Source: Ruminococcus sp. (GTDB taxonomy: Bacteria > Bacillota > Clostridia > Oscillospirales > Ruminococcaceae). From it: a stretch of 32,590 nt of DNA. The stretch spans positions 1 to 32,590 of the forward strand of contig JAFXVY010000037.1 of NCBI GenBank assembly GCA_017534595.1, read 5' to 3'. Within the stretch, counting starts at the first letter, position 1. Every line of letters begins with the position of its first letter. A program made the translations under genes and the position numbers. This document shows positions 24,501 through 32,448 of this stretch, piece by piece. The notes beneath the pieces were generated by a model, which was not told the DNA's origin, did no database searches, and saw nothing but the letters and a program-made list of their open reading frames with translations.

Positions 24501-27500
24501 CACCGCTCCCGAGGAGAACGGCAAGTTCCAGATCAGCTGGAACATCGGCCTTGACACCTACAGCGGCGGCTTCATCGACATGATGAATGACGGCACTGTA
24601 ATCACCGACACCGGCATGACAGGAGTCTTCCATGATGCCGGCACGAATGAGGATACCGCCTCGGAAGACGTGGCGATGTATCTCACGGCGGATCAGTTCG
24701 ATATCAACAAGTTCCATATTTCCTTCCGCAACAGATACGACTGGCACCCCATCGGAACAGATGTGGAGGCCTCGGATGTCTTCACCCTTGGAGGCGCTGT
24801 GCTCGACGATGACGGAAACATCATCGGCTTCACCCTCACCTTCAATACGCTGACCGAAGGATCGGATGCCTACGAAGCGCTTGCAAGCGCCACAGGGCTG
24901 ACAGTCTCCTACAACTGCACCGCCGAGGGCGGCGAGCTGCTCAGAAGCAGCGATATGAACAACGGCGATTCGCTGGTATACAGGAACACGGTATCCACTC
25001 CGGACACCACGACCCCGCAGATCGGTACAAGGACCATAGTCAAGCAGCCTGCGGTTTCCAAGTCGGTCTACGCCAAGAGCCAGTACGGAGAGCATTTCGA
25101 GTACCGCAACGGCAATATCGACGCGGCTCTCTCCAAGCTCTCAAAGAACGCAGTCGGCGATTATGTTTTCAATTACAGACTGCAGGTCAACAAGTACCAG
25201 AACTTCGATTCCAATACGGATATAGTTGTAACGGACGAGCTTCCTCCCGGAATGAGGATAGTCAGCGCGACCTACAGCGTGGACAACGGCGGCCCCAACG
25301 GCAATGCCGAGGAGGGCGAGCCTGCAAGCAATAAGGTCACCTATCAGCAGACCGACAATGTCCTGACGATAACGATCCCCAAGGAGATCCATCAGGGCAA
25401 GGGGCTGGACTTCGACTATATCACGGCACTCTCTCCGGATGATATGAATGCCGCTCTTGCCTACACAGGCGACGGCAGCGAGAACGGTCAGACCGTTCTG
25501 AGCAACACCGTAACTCTCGGAGACGATTTTGAAACAGTTTCCTTAACGGTAACGGACGACGAGGATCTTATCACCAAGTCTGCAAGGCAGTCCACGGACG
25601 ATAAGGGCGCCCTCCTGACCAACGCCGTTACCTACACTCTTGATATCAACCCCAACGCAAGAAAGCTCCTTACCGGAGATATGAGCGAGCTGAACGTAAG
25701 AGATACGATCAACCTCAAGGAGGACGGCGGTACAAGATATGCCGAGTATCCCATAATCTTCAATCAGCTCACGTCCGACAGCATAAGAGTCTATAAGGTA
25801 GTGGGCGAGGAGAACATCGCGCTCACACCCGAGGAGTTCGGGCTGTCGGTGCCCAAGCAGGAGACCCTGCCGGTCTACACCTCAGACAGCAGCGATCTCG
25901 GCTACGGCGATGTCTATACTTTCGAGCTTTCGATACCCGATGAGACGCATATCAGGATCGAATATGACTACAGCTTTGAATTCAACGAAGCCGCGCAGAG
26001 TTCGGCGAGCTTCAAAGATACCGACGTAAAGCTCAAGAACTATGCCGTGATCGACGGTAAGACTTCAAACACGAGTCATACAGCAGAATATGACTTCAAA
26101 AAGAACTATTCTTCGGCTGCTCACGCAAATACAGTTCCCAGGCTCGTGCTAAAGAAGGTGAGCGCGGACAACTGGATGACGCAGCTGAAAGGCGCACAGT
26201 TCATACTCCAAAGATATAGTGCCGCAGACGGAGCATGGCAGACCCTTACAGGGTTGGAGGAAGTGAGCGATCTCTTCTCGAAGACCAATCTCGATCCCAA
26301 CCTCGATACTCCTCTCGGTTCTACCCAATTCGGGATCTGGTCGGCTGATGCCTCGGAGAGCTATATACTCGAGACCGGGGAAACGGGAACCATAGAGCTC
26401 CCGAGCCTCCAGACTTACAAAACCGAACAGGTCACCGTAAGCTCCGGATCGGTCAGCAGAAATTATTACGTTTACGACACTACTATGCAAGGTGAGCAGA
26501 GGTACATTTACAGGCTCACCGAGCTGAAGGCTCCAACGGGCTTCTATTTTGAGGACGGCACAAAGGACTATTACTTCTACGAGCAGCCCAAGGATGTGGA
26601 GATAGATACCGCCAGACCGGATGCGGCGCTTGAATCGCTCGGTCTTGCAGCCTCAAAGCTCCACATGGTAAGGTCTGATACCAATATCGAGATCGCCAAC
26701 AACGCGATAGAGCTTGATGTAAACAAGCAGTGGCTCGCAGACGATCCCGGCAACAGACCCGAAAGCATATCGGTGCAGCTGTATCAGTCGGATACGGCAC
26801 CGGAAGCAGCGAAGTATCACAGAGTAACGGTGAACATCCAATCAAACGGCGTTACCAGCTCCGAGACCTTCTTCGCAGCAGACGGGCAGAGGCTCACGGC
26901 GAATATCTATTACACCGCGGGGCAGTATTACGCAGGCTCCATAGGTGCCTCGTCAGGCTGCTCGGCAGCTTACGCAGACACGGCTGACGGCCTCTACAGG
27001 TACACCTTTGAAACGACTGATCCTGTTACAGCCGATTCAACATTCACGCTGACCTTCTATCAGGGGTCGGATTGTGAGTATGACAGCATGGCTGCAACGA
27101 GCACGGTAGCACAGGCGGGCGAAAGCGGGCTTCCCGCAGACGCCGAGGCTGTAGGCGAGCCGGTAACTCTCACGGCAGAGAACGGCTGGAAATACAGCTT
27201 TGACACCACCGAGCTGGACAGCACGAAATACTACTACATCGAGGAGACCGTTCCCGAGGGCTATAAAGTCTACTACACAGCGAACGGCTTCCATACCGGT
27301 GAGTTCGGGCTGGTCAACGAATCCTTCCCCGTCGGGAACATCACCCTGAACAAGGATTGGCTGGGTGACAAGGACGGGAATGTGAGTGAGCTTACCTTCG
27401 ATATCTACGGATATTATGACAAGCTCGCACAGGACTTCGGACCCTATCATTTCGCAAAAATGCCGCTCATGAAGGTAACTGTAACTGATACTACACAGGG

Positions 27501-28230
27501 CAGTCAGAATCCCTGGGCAACAGTGACACAGTACTTCCGTGTGGAAAAGGACAGCGTTACCGCCATTAAGATCACAGGCGGAAACAACGACCTGCAAAGG
27601 TACAGGATGGGCCTTACGGTCAATGGAAATTCGGTGGATGTCTGGAACGATGTCAGCGACATTACCAACGGACAGACCTTCAATGTTACCGCGTCAGACG
27701 GGAATATCAACAGCGATAACATCATCGAGGTGAACGTTTCCTACAACCAGCTCTACAATTCCGGCAGCTTCACCGTAACGGCTCTGGACAGCTCTCAGAG
27801 CCAGCTCACGCCGGTTGATCCGAATGCAGCTGTGTCTGAGGAATACAGCGAGGTCAGCGTCAACAGACCCGAAGGCGAGGCGGTCGTCCACAAGACCGTA
27901 ACGGTCACCAAGGACGAAGACTGGACAGCGACAGTCCGCGGACTGTTCACCAGCTACGATGACGGCGAGGGCGAAAAACCGCTGTATTACTACATCGTCG
28001 AGCGCGGAGGCTCGGGATTTGTCCCGATAGACTATTCCGCCAACGGCTTTGAGATCAGCAAGGGCAAGTCTACGCCGGTCACCGTGACCAACAGGCTTGA
28101 CGAGACACAGTCCTATCAGCTGCCCGAGACGGGCGGCACAGGTACGGAGTACTGCATCGCGGCAGGTGCGAGCATCATCTTCGGCGCAGCGTTCTACCTG
28201 TTCCTCACAAGACGGAAAAGCAAAAGCTGA
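21583..28230 (+). CDS. Giant LPETG-anchored surface protein, probable pilus tip adhesin
   Basis: 2215 residues. The signal segment spans residues 1-47, with a long charged start and core ALASVMAAAVMFSVAGSL. A possible N-terminal adhesion region (about 50-400) follows. Next come about seven beta modules of the DUF11/isopeptide D2 kind, starting near 412, 570, 707, 838, 982, 1194 and 1349; each has a strand like ITWQITVDN and then [VL]xDTL. Three CnaB-type domains end the stalk, with likely isopeptide Lys/Glu pairs: Lys1524/1525-Glu1647, Lys1715-Glu1887/1888, and Lys1924-Glu2140. The last two CnaB domains each contain an inserted segment of 110-140 residues. LPETG is at 2180-2184, then a hydrophobic helix and RRKSKS. 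RBS AAGGAGG is 6 bases before the ATG. By size and position next to a pilin and class C sortase it is the tip adhesin; its ligand is unknown. Confidence 0.88.
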   Translation: MKRFRESASDFLGGRKFKRARAALASVMAAAVMFSVAGSLIRPAVSVTDPQSVTGTALRGAASNVNALPIGKVSSSTATGVYSVTAKVTDDKNEDDLKKYFASLVANFNLKSEDVALLGNYDNSISFNLGTENIDAFDLADMEFSGSVYSSGTSKNVIGSYDFDPTTGEVVITFDFTAPYFEGREGEGISGGFEFDAWVWNENNSTEDRHLEIAGHSVDVPIYRYTHSPDLTVKKSYNGDFFYGTQGAQMQGERMLGSSFKINIKSINGVDGTTVSFTDTLKSDSVHFDLTPGMNWSLYNPDGTPAQNVSLVIDEIGTSGSDEVLTARIVANDNTVLKEGFEYYWNCPVMVDSEYLTNGAVDTSKLQIIEGENSITAKADKVPSSSSASEIQVNLIADIHKNPGTYNPEDNTVSWSYTIYKDNGWWRYGKIQVDDKIGGENGSAPNIVPGSVTMQVVQQGHSPDDKEDPSAANGVHQISYDADAGRFTIEMDLDDDAYGGIHYNEIPIQEFIVTYKTYVDPDDYSSKIKNWIGLVDPDDPTKYNDIDPDRFADIPKPSLAKDCTVTSDGITWQITVDNRLGQDLSGLVITDTLSYENTAITPPDFTSAAAQLTVKADGQTVSPSDVFSISGNKLTFKPDSGRLDAESYVITYFQPIENLSEYSGDSFNNDATLSNNNGEIAEAEKEAKIPEQFEVAKQGRLEADGKLHYTVEFVNLWGSDINGETLTDVLTITKDGQPVDASEFAVAVESSTVPVIMNSSPSGNQITTTFKINNSPTNASVVVNYTVTPSGGDFRTDFGYALSNTASWKDDSKTVNTTVERIVSLGNKSGYYDKETDTIRWTITVNNPYEVDLGTYPTAAQAILEDTQFGQGFIKSFTVKDASGTDVTDSGDLAYVNANNHFKFRSGMTSTSYTFEYTTRLKDVAPLTLDPSDNNRKYIANNTATYLGEDKPAEVKVNPWDTYRSVNKQSSGYTAPEENGKFQISWNIGLDTYSGGFIDMMNDGTVITDTGMTGVFHDAGTNEDTASEDVAMYLTADQFDINKFHISFRNRYDWHPIGTDVEASDVFTLGGAVLDDDGNIIGFTLTFNTLTEGSDAYEALASATGLTVSYNCTAEGGELLRSSDMNNGDSLVYRNTVSTPDTTTPQIGTRTIVKQPAVSKSVYAKSQYGEHFEYRNGNIDAALSKLSKNAVGDYVFNYRLQVNKYQNFDSNTDIVVTDELPPGMRIVSATYSVDNGGPNGNAEEGEPASNKVTYQQTDNVLTITIPKEIHQGKGLDFDYITALSPDDMNAALAYTGDGSENGQTVLSNTVTLGDDFETVSLTVTDDEDLITKSARQSTDDKGALLTNAVTYTLDINPNARKLLTGDMSELNVRDTINLKEDGGTRYAEYPIIFNQLTSDSIRVYKVVGEENIALTPEEFGLSVPKQETLPVYTSDSSDLGYGDVYTFELSIPDETHIRIEYDYSFEFNEAAQSSASFKDTDVKLKNYAVIDGKTSNTSHTAEYDFKKNYSSAAHANTVPRLVLKKVSADNWMTQLKGAQFILQRYSAADGAWQTLTGLEEVSDLFSKTNLDPNLDTPLGSTQFGIWSADASESYILETGETGTIELPSLQTYKTEQVTVSSGSVSRNYYVYDTTMQGEQRYIYRLTELKAPTGFYFEDGTKDYYFYEQPKDVEIDTARPDAALESLGLAASKLHMVRSDTNIEIANNAIELDVNKQWLADDPGNRPESISVQLYQSDTAPEAAKYHRVTVNIQSNGVTSSETFFAADGQRLTANIYYTAGQYYAGSIGASSGCSAAYADTADGLYRYTFETTDPVTADSTFTLTFYQGSDCEYDSMAATSTVAQAGESGLPADAEAVGEPVTLTAENGWKYSFDTTELDSTKYYYIEETVPEGYKVYYTANGFHTGEFGLVNESFPVGNITLNKDWLGDKDGNVSELTFDIYGYYDKLAQDFGPYHFAKMPLMKVTVTDTTQGSQNPWATVTQYFRVEKDSVTAIKITGGNNDLQRYRMGLTVNGNSVDVWNDVSDITNGQTFNVTASDGNINSDNIIEVNVSYNQLYNSGSFTVTALDSSQSQLTPVDPNAAVSEEYSEVSVNRPEGEAVVHKTVTVTKDEDWTATVRGLFTSYDDGEGEKPLYYYIVERGGSGFVPIDYSANGFEISKGKSTPVTVTNRLDETQSYQLPETGGTGTEYCIAAGASIIFGAAFYLFLTRRKSKS

Positions 28231-28284
28231 CCGTCCCCATTAAAAGAATAACGACCCGAAATAAATAAAGGAGTGTAAATAATT

Positions 28285-30027
28285 ATGAGAAAGACTAAAA
28301 GATTCGCAGCTATGATCGCTGCTCTGGCACTGGCAATCAGCATGACCGTTGCAGGCACCACCCTGACCGCTTTTGCGGCAACCTCGACCGTTTCCGTATC
28401 GTCGGAAGCGGCAACTTCCACCCATACCTTTAAGGCTTACCCGATCTTCCTGGGCGATGTTGACGCCAACGGCAAGATCGCAGCACCTTCGACAGAAGGT
28501 ACTGCGTTCACCAATTCGCAGCTTGCCGGACTGCTCGGCGTGGACTCCACAGAAGTTCCCGATCTTGCAGCTGCCCTCGAAGCAATGCAGAGCAATTCCA
28601 CTGAGGCCAAGAACTTTGCCGCAGGGCTCGGTGCGCTCCTCGAGCAAAATAATGCAGGCACGGATATCACCGCTGCAGGCGCTGAGCTTGCTCCCGGTTA
28701 TTACCTGATCGTTGAGGAGAATACTGTTCCGGAAAACAACGTTCTCAATGCTCAGATCCTCAAGGTAGTCGGCGGAGAATCGCTGACGATCGCCCCCAAG
28801 ACCAGCGCTCCCACCCTCGTGAAGAAGGTCGGCGAGGAGAAGGCTGTAGTGGATGAGGATTACGGCTCCAGCGGCGACTATGTATTCAACGATGTTGCCG
28901 ACCACAGCATAACCGAGGAGGTTCCCTTCAAGATCATCGCTACTCTCCCCGCAAACATCGCAGAGTACAAGGCATATATGTACAAGATCACCGATACCTA
29001 TGATGACGGTCTTACCATTGACGATACTTCCATCGAGGTCATGATCGATGGCACCCCTGTTTATCAGGCAGGAGCAGCCGGATCCTCTTTGAATGCTACT
29101 GAGCACGGCCTTACCGTAACTGTCGATGAGACCAACCGCAAGATCGTTGTAAACTTCGTTGATATCACCGCTTACGGCGTTGCCGCTGATTCCGTTGTTA
29201 CCGTTACCTATAACGGCTGCCTGAACAGCAGCGCGGCGGTCGCAACAGCCTATGAGCTCAACGGCGCAAAGCTGACCTATTCGAGAGATTACAACAACGA
29301 TGCTAACTGGACAGGCTTCGGCGAAAAGGACGAAGAGACCTCACCCGAGAACCCCGGCACTCCCGGAACTCCCAAGGAGGACGAGGATAATCCCGATAAC
29401 CCCAACGGTCAGGAAGAAAAGAACAACGGCGGCGATACCCCCGAGGATAAGGTCATACTTTACACCTATCAGCTGATCATCCAGAAGACCAACGGTCAGT
29501 CTCCTATCACGGGCGAGGCTGCACAGGCAGCGACATTCTTCGTAAGGAATTCCGCCGGCCAGTACATCGAGGTCGATGAAAACGGCAAGGTAACAGGCTT
29601 CTCCGATGATGAGACCCCGATCGCTCTCGATGCCGCAGGCCAGCTGAACATTATCGGTCTCGACGATGACGTTTACACCATCACTGAGCTGACACCTCCC
29701 ACCGGCTATAAGCTCCCCGCAGATCCTGTAAGCACAGTTACTATCACCGGCGGTATAGTTACCACTCAGGAATGGGCTGATTTTACCGCTGTAGAATCTA
29801 CTTACGATGTCGAAGAGCAGGAAATAGCTGTAACAGGCAGCAATATCGGCAGCGCTAATGCAGAAGAAGCCGGCACCTACACCGCTGACATCTCCAACGC
29901 TCCTCTCGGCACTCTCCCAGAGACCGGCGGCATCGGAACCACACTGTTCTATGTACTCGGCGGCGCTACTGCAGCAGCTGCAGGCACTATCCTTATCGTA
30001 AGAAGAAGAGCCAAGAAGGATCAGTGA
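28285..30027 (+). CDS. Major pilin (LPETG, fimbrial isopeptide domains)
   Basis: 580 residues. The signal peptide ends near TAFA-ATS (residue 31). An N-terminal domain to about 170 leads to LTIAPKTSAP, where Lys172 is the likely pilin-motif lysine that the sortase joins to the next subunit's LPETG threonine. A D2-type isopeptide domain follows (PTLVKKVGEEK, Lys180/181, to about 340). Then an acidic, proline-rich linker (348-391) and a CnaB domain with Glu468 in YTITELTPPTGYKLP. The sorting signal is LPETG 544-548, a hydrophobic helix and RRRAKKDQ. RBS AAAGGAG (28267-28273). The order adhesin, pilin, sortase is typical of sortase-built pili. Confidence 0.92.
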   Translation: MRKTKRFAAMIAALALAISMTVAGTTLTAFAATSTVSVSSEAATSTHTFKAYPIFLGDVDANGKIAAPSTEGTAFTNSQLAGLLGVDSTEVPDLAAALEAMQSNSTEAKNFAAGLGALLEQNNAGTDITAAGAELAPGYYLIVEENTVPENNVLNAQILKVVGGESLTIAPKTSAPTLVKKVGEEKAVVDEDYGSSGDYVFNDVADHSITEEVPFKIIATLPANIAEYKAYMYKITDTYDDGLTIDDTSIEVMIDGTPVYQAGAAGSSLNATEHGLTVTVDETNRKIVVNFVDITAYGVAADSVVTVTYNGCLNSSAAVATAYELNGAKLTYSRDYNNDANWTGFGEKDEETSPENPGTPGTPKEDEDNPDNPNGQEEKNNGGDTPEDKVILYTYQLIIQKTNGQSPITGEAAQAATFFVRNSAGQYIEVDENGKVTGFSDDETPIALDAAGQLNIIGLDDDVYTITELTPPTGYKLPADPVSTVTITGGIVTTQEWADFTAVESTYDVEEQEIAVTGSNIGSANAEEAGTYTADISNAPLGTLPETGGIGTTLFYVLGGATAAAAGTILIVRRRAKKDQ

Positions 30028-30047
30028 TCCCAAAACAAAATCTTAAC

Positions 30048-30093
30048 AGGCTGAAAGCCTGATTCCTGCGTCCGGCGGCATCGCTGCCGCCGG
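30048..30093 (+). other. Two hairpins between pilin and sortase genes
   Basis: AGGCT-gaa-AGCCT (about 30050-30062), then a perfect 9-bp GC-rich hairpin CCGGCGGCA-tcgc-TGCCGCCGG (30072-30093). There is no U-tract, so this is unlikely to be a full terminator. It may protect the 3' end of abundant pilin mRNA and lower sortase expression. Confidence 0.6.
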
Positions 30094-30110
30094 GCATTAG
30101 GGAGGGTCTC

Positions 30111-31037
30111 ATGAGAAAGAAAAAAGGCAGACGAACTACTGTCCTGCTCGTTATAATTTTTCTGGTGGGACTCTCCGTAATGCTTTACCCGACTGTGGCC
30201 GATCTCTGGAACAAGCATCTCCAGGGCAAGGCTATCGCCGAGTATCAGCAGAAGGTCAGTGAGATGTCGGAGGATAAGTCGGCGGAGCTCATGGAGCGTG
30301 CAAGGCGCTATAACGACGCGCTTTCCCGCGTGGCTAACCCGATCAAGAACTATGCCGAAGCCGAGGGCTACGACACTATCCTCGATATCAGCGGCACCGG
30401 CATCATGGGCTATATCTCGATACCCGTGATCGGCGTTGAGCTGCCGATCTATCACGGCACCAGCGAGGGCGTTCTGAACGTAGCCGTGGGACATCTGCAG
30501 GGTACGTCGCTGCCCGTGGGCGGCAAGGGTACCCATGCCGTTATCTCGGCACACAGAGGCCTGCCGTCGGCGAGGCTGTTCACCGACCTCGATAAGCTCG
30601 TAGAGGGCGACGAGTTCACGATAACCGTGCTCAAGGAGGTCTTCACCTATGAGGTGGACGAGATCTCGATCGTCCTGCCCTATGAGTACGATAAGCTCGT
30701 TATAGACCCCGATAAGGATCTCGTAACTCTGATGACCTGCACGCCCTACGGCATCAATACCCACAGGCTGCTGGTCAGAGCTCACAGGATCAGGACCCGC
30801 ACCGCCGATACCGAGGCGGAGGAGGAGCCGGAGCTCAAGGTGATGCCCGACGCCGTCATACTCGATTCGATGAGCGTCGTGCCGTTCATAGCAGCCGTCC
30901 CGGCAGCGATACTGATAGGCTGGTGGCTGTTCGGCGGAAAGAAAAAGAGGTTCCCCTATGAGAATCCTCTGTCGGTACTGGATGATGACAAGGACAAGAA
31001 GCAACAGGATAAAGACACAGCAGACCCCGAAGAATAA
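30111..31037 (+). CDS. Class C (pilus-polymerising) sortase
   Basis: 308 residues. Class C sortases join pilin subunits through Lys-Thr isopeptide bonds. There is an N-terminal membrane helix (TTVLLVIIFLVGLSVMLYP) and a C-terminal one (VVPFIAAVPAAILIGWWLF), the latter typical of class C. The catalytic triad is His148 (ISAHRGLPSARLF), Cys210 (LMTCTPYGINTHRLL) and Arg219. IYHGTSEGVL and VGHLQGTSLPVGG are class C hallmarks. The lid, usually Asp-Pro-aromatic, reads NPI (Asn76-Pro77-Ile78) here. RBS GGAGGG is just before the ATG. It probably acts on the upstream pilin and tip adhesin. Confidence 0.95.
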   Translation: MRKKKGRRTTVLLVIIFLVGLSVMLYPTVADLWNKHLQGKAIAEYQQKVSEMSEDKSAELMERARRYNDALSRVANPIKNYAEAEGYDTILDISGTGIMGYISIPVIGVELPIYHGTSEGVLNVAVGHLQGTSLPVGGKGTHAVISAHRGLPSARLFTDLDKLVEGDEFTITVLKEVFTYEVDEISIVLPYEYDKLVIDPDKDLVTLMTCTPYGINTHRLLVRAHRIRTRTADTEAEEEPELKVMPDAVILDSMSVVPFIAAVPAAILIGWWLFGGKKKRFPYENPLSVLDDDKDKKQQDKDTADPEE

Positions 31038-31056
31038 GCTGTGAGGAGGTAAGTGG

Positions 31057-31821
31057 ATGAAATACGCAGCAAGACCGATAAAGCCGATAGCGGCGATGAT
31101 AAGCCTTATGCTTGTGCTGGCGCTTGCTTTCTGCGCACCCATAAAAGCATTCGCGGACAGTGAGGGTACCCTCAGCATAGAGGCGTCATGCGGCGGGAGC
31201 ACCGTCAGCGGGTTCAAGTGGAAGGTCTTTCGCATCGGCGAAAGAAACATCAGCGGAGACCTTGTGCTCAGCGAGACCTACGCTTCGAGCGGCGTCACCT
31301 TTGAAGACCTCAGCGACGAGGCGGTGAAGCAGTCAGCCGAGACGATCAATAAGTTCATATTTGAAAATGCCGTACAGGCTGATGCCGAGCTTTTCTCCGA
31401 TGAAAACGGCAAGGCTTCGTATGCCGGCGAAGCGGGGATATACTTCCTCTCGGCTGTGTCCGCAGACATCGGCGATTACCATTACACCTCGTCAGCTGCG
31501 ATAGTTGAGGTCAGGGCAGGGGAGACCGCTGAGGTCAACCCGAAGATGGAGTCCGAGAAGCTCTCTGACGATAGCCCGACGCCCGGCGATGACTCCCAGC
31601 CCCACGGCTCCGATGATTCGAGCAAGCCGGAAGACGACAGCAACAGCGGCAGACAGACCGGCGCCGACGACGAGAGCGGCGAGGATTCGGGAACTCCCTC
31701 CAAGCTGCCCCAGACCGGTCAGCTCTGGTGGCCTGTACCCGTGCTGGCAGCGGGCGGACTTGTGCTGGTAGCCTTCGGTGTCCGTGTAGTCACCAAGAAG
31801 GACGGAAACGATGAGAAATAA
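31057..31821 (+). CDS. LPQTG minor (probably basal) pilin
   Basis: 254 residues. The signal peptide has the hydrophobic core MISLMLVLALAFCAPIKAFA. A single short beta domain (about 35-165) resembles the N-terminal domain of the major pilin (ETYASSGVTFEDLSDEAVKQ). A disordered acidic Ser/Asp/Pro linker (about 170-213) follows. The anchor is LPQTG at 217-221, a hydrophobic helix and VTKKDGNDEK. The variant LPQTG, the small size and the position between two sortases suggest the subunit that ends polymerisation and is fixed to the wall. RBS GAGGAGGT is 6 bases upstream; its 3' end overlaps the next gene by 11 bases. Confidence 0.85.
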   Translation: MKYAARPIKPIAAMISLMLVLALAFCAPIKAFADSEGTLSIEASCGGSTVSGFKWKVFRIGERNISGDLVLSETYASSGVTFEDLSDEAVKQSAETINKFIFENAVQADAELFSDENGKASYAGEAGIYFLSAVSADIGDYHYTSSAAIVEVRAGETAEVNPKMESEKLSDDSPTPGDDSQPHGSDDSSKPEDDSNSGRQTGADDESGEDSGTPSKLPQTGQLWWPVPVLAAGGLVLVAFGVRVVTKKDGNDEK

Positions 31822-32443
31822 GGTACGCGGTCGGCTGTTGATCGCGGCGGGGGCATTGCTGCTGACGGCGGCAGTGTCTCTCGTTTTGTTCAACCGCATT
31901 CAGGATTCCAAAGCAGGGGAGCACGCCGAAAAGCAGCTCGTCCTCGTAAAGGAGCATATCGCGGCGCAGCCCGCAGACTCAAAGCAGCCGGATGAAAGCC
32001 TCCCTCAAGACCCGGAAACTCCCGAGCCGGAGAGTGAATCAGAGCCCGAAGCCCTTGAGCTCGACGGCGAATACTACATCGGGATCGTAGCGATACCCAA
32101 GCTCGGCATAGAGCTGCCGGTGATGCGGGACTGGTCGGAGGAGAAAATGGCGGAGGCGCCCTGCTGCTACTCCGGCACTGCCGCCGGCAGGGATATGGTC
32201 ATCTGCGCGCATAATTACAGCACCTTTTTCGCCGAGCTCGACACCCTCGAAAGCGGCGATGAGGTGATCTATACCGAGCTCAGCGGCAGACAGCGGCGCT
32301 ATACCGTCGGCTGGACGGAGCTTATCAACGGCTGGGACACCGCAAAAATGACCTCCGGCTCCGACAGCTGGGATCTCACCCTGTTCACCTGCACCTGGGC
32401 AGGATACAGCAGAGTGACGGTGAGATGTACTGAGATAAAATAG
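31811..32443 (+). CDS. Second, divergent sortase (possible pilus anchoring enzyme)
   Basis: 210 residues. One N-terminal membrane helix (LLIAAGALLLTAAVSLVLF), then an extracellular spacer (about 45-80) rich in Glu, Pro and Ser, then a compact sortase domain. The triad fits His134 (ICAHNYSTFF), Cys194 (LFTCTWAGYSRV) and Arg201. It lacks the lid and C-terminal helix of class C. The short loop between Cys and Arg and the VAIPKLGIELPVMRDW start do not fit class A or B well; the class is left open. It overlaps the LPQTG gene by 11 bases, pointing to a shared job, probably attachment of the basal pilin or pilus to peptidoglycan. Confidence 0.85.
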   Translation: MRNKVRGRLLIAAGALLLTAAVSLVLFNRIQDSKAGEHAEKQLVLVKEHIAAQPADSKQPDESLPQDPETPEPESESEPEALELDGEYYIGIVAIPKLGIELPVMRDWSEEKMAEAPCCYSGTAAGRDMVICAHNYSTFFAELDTLESGDEVIYTELSGRQRRYTVGWTELINGWDTAKMTSGSDSWDLTLFTCTWAGYSRVTVRCTEIK

Positions 32444-32448
32444 TATTA

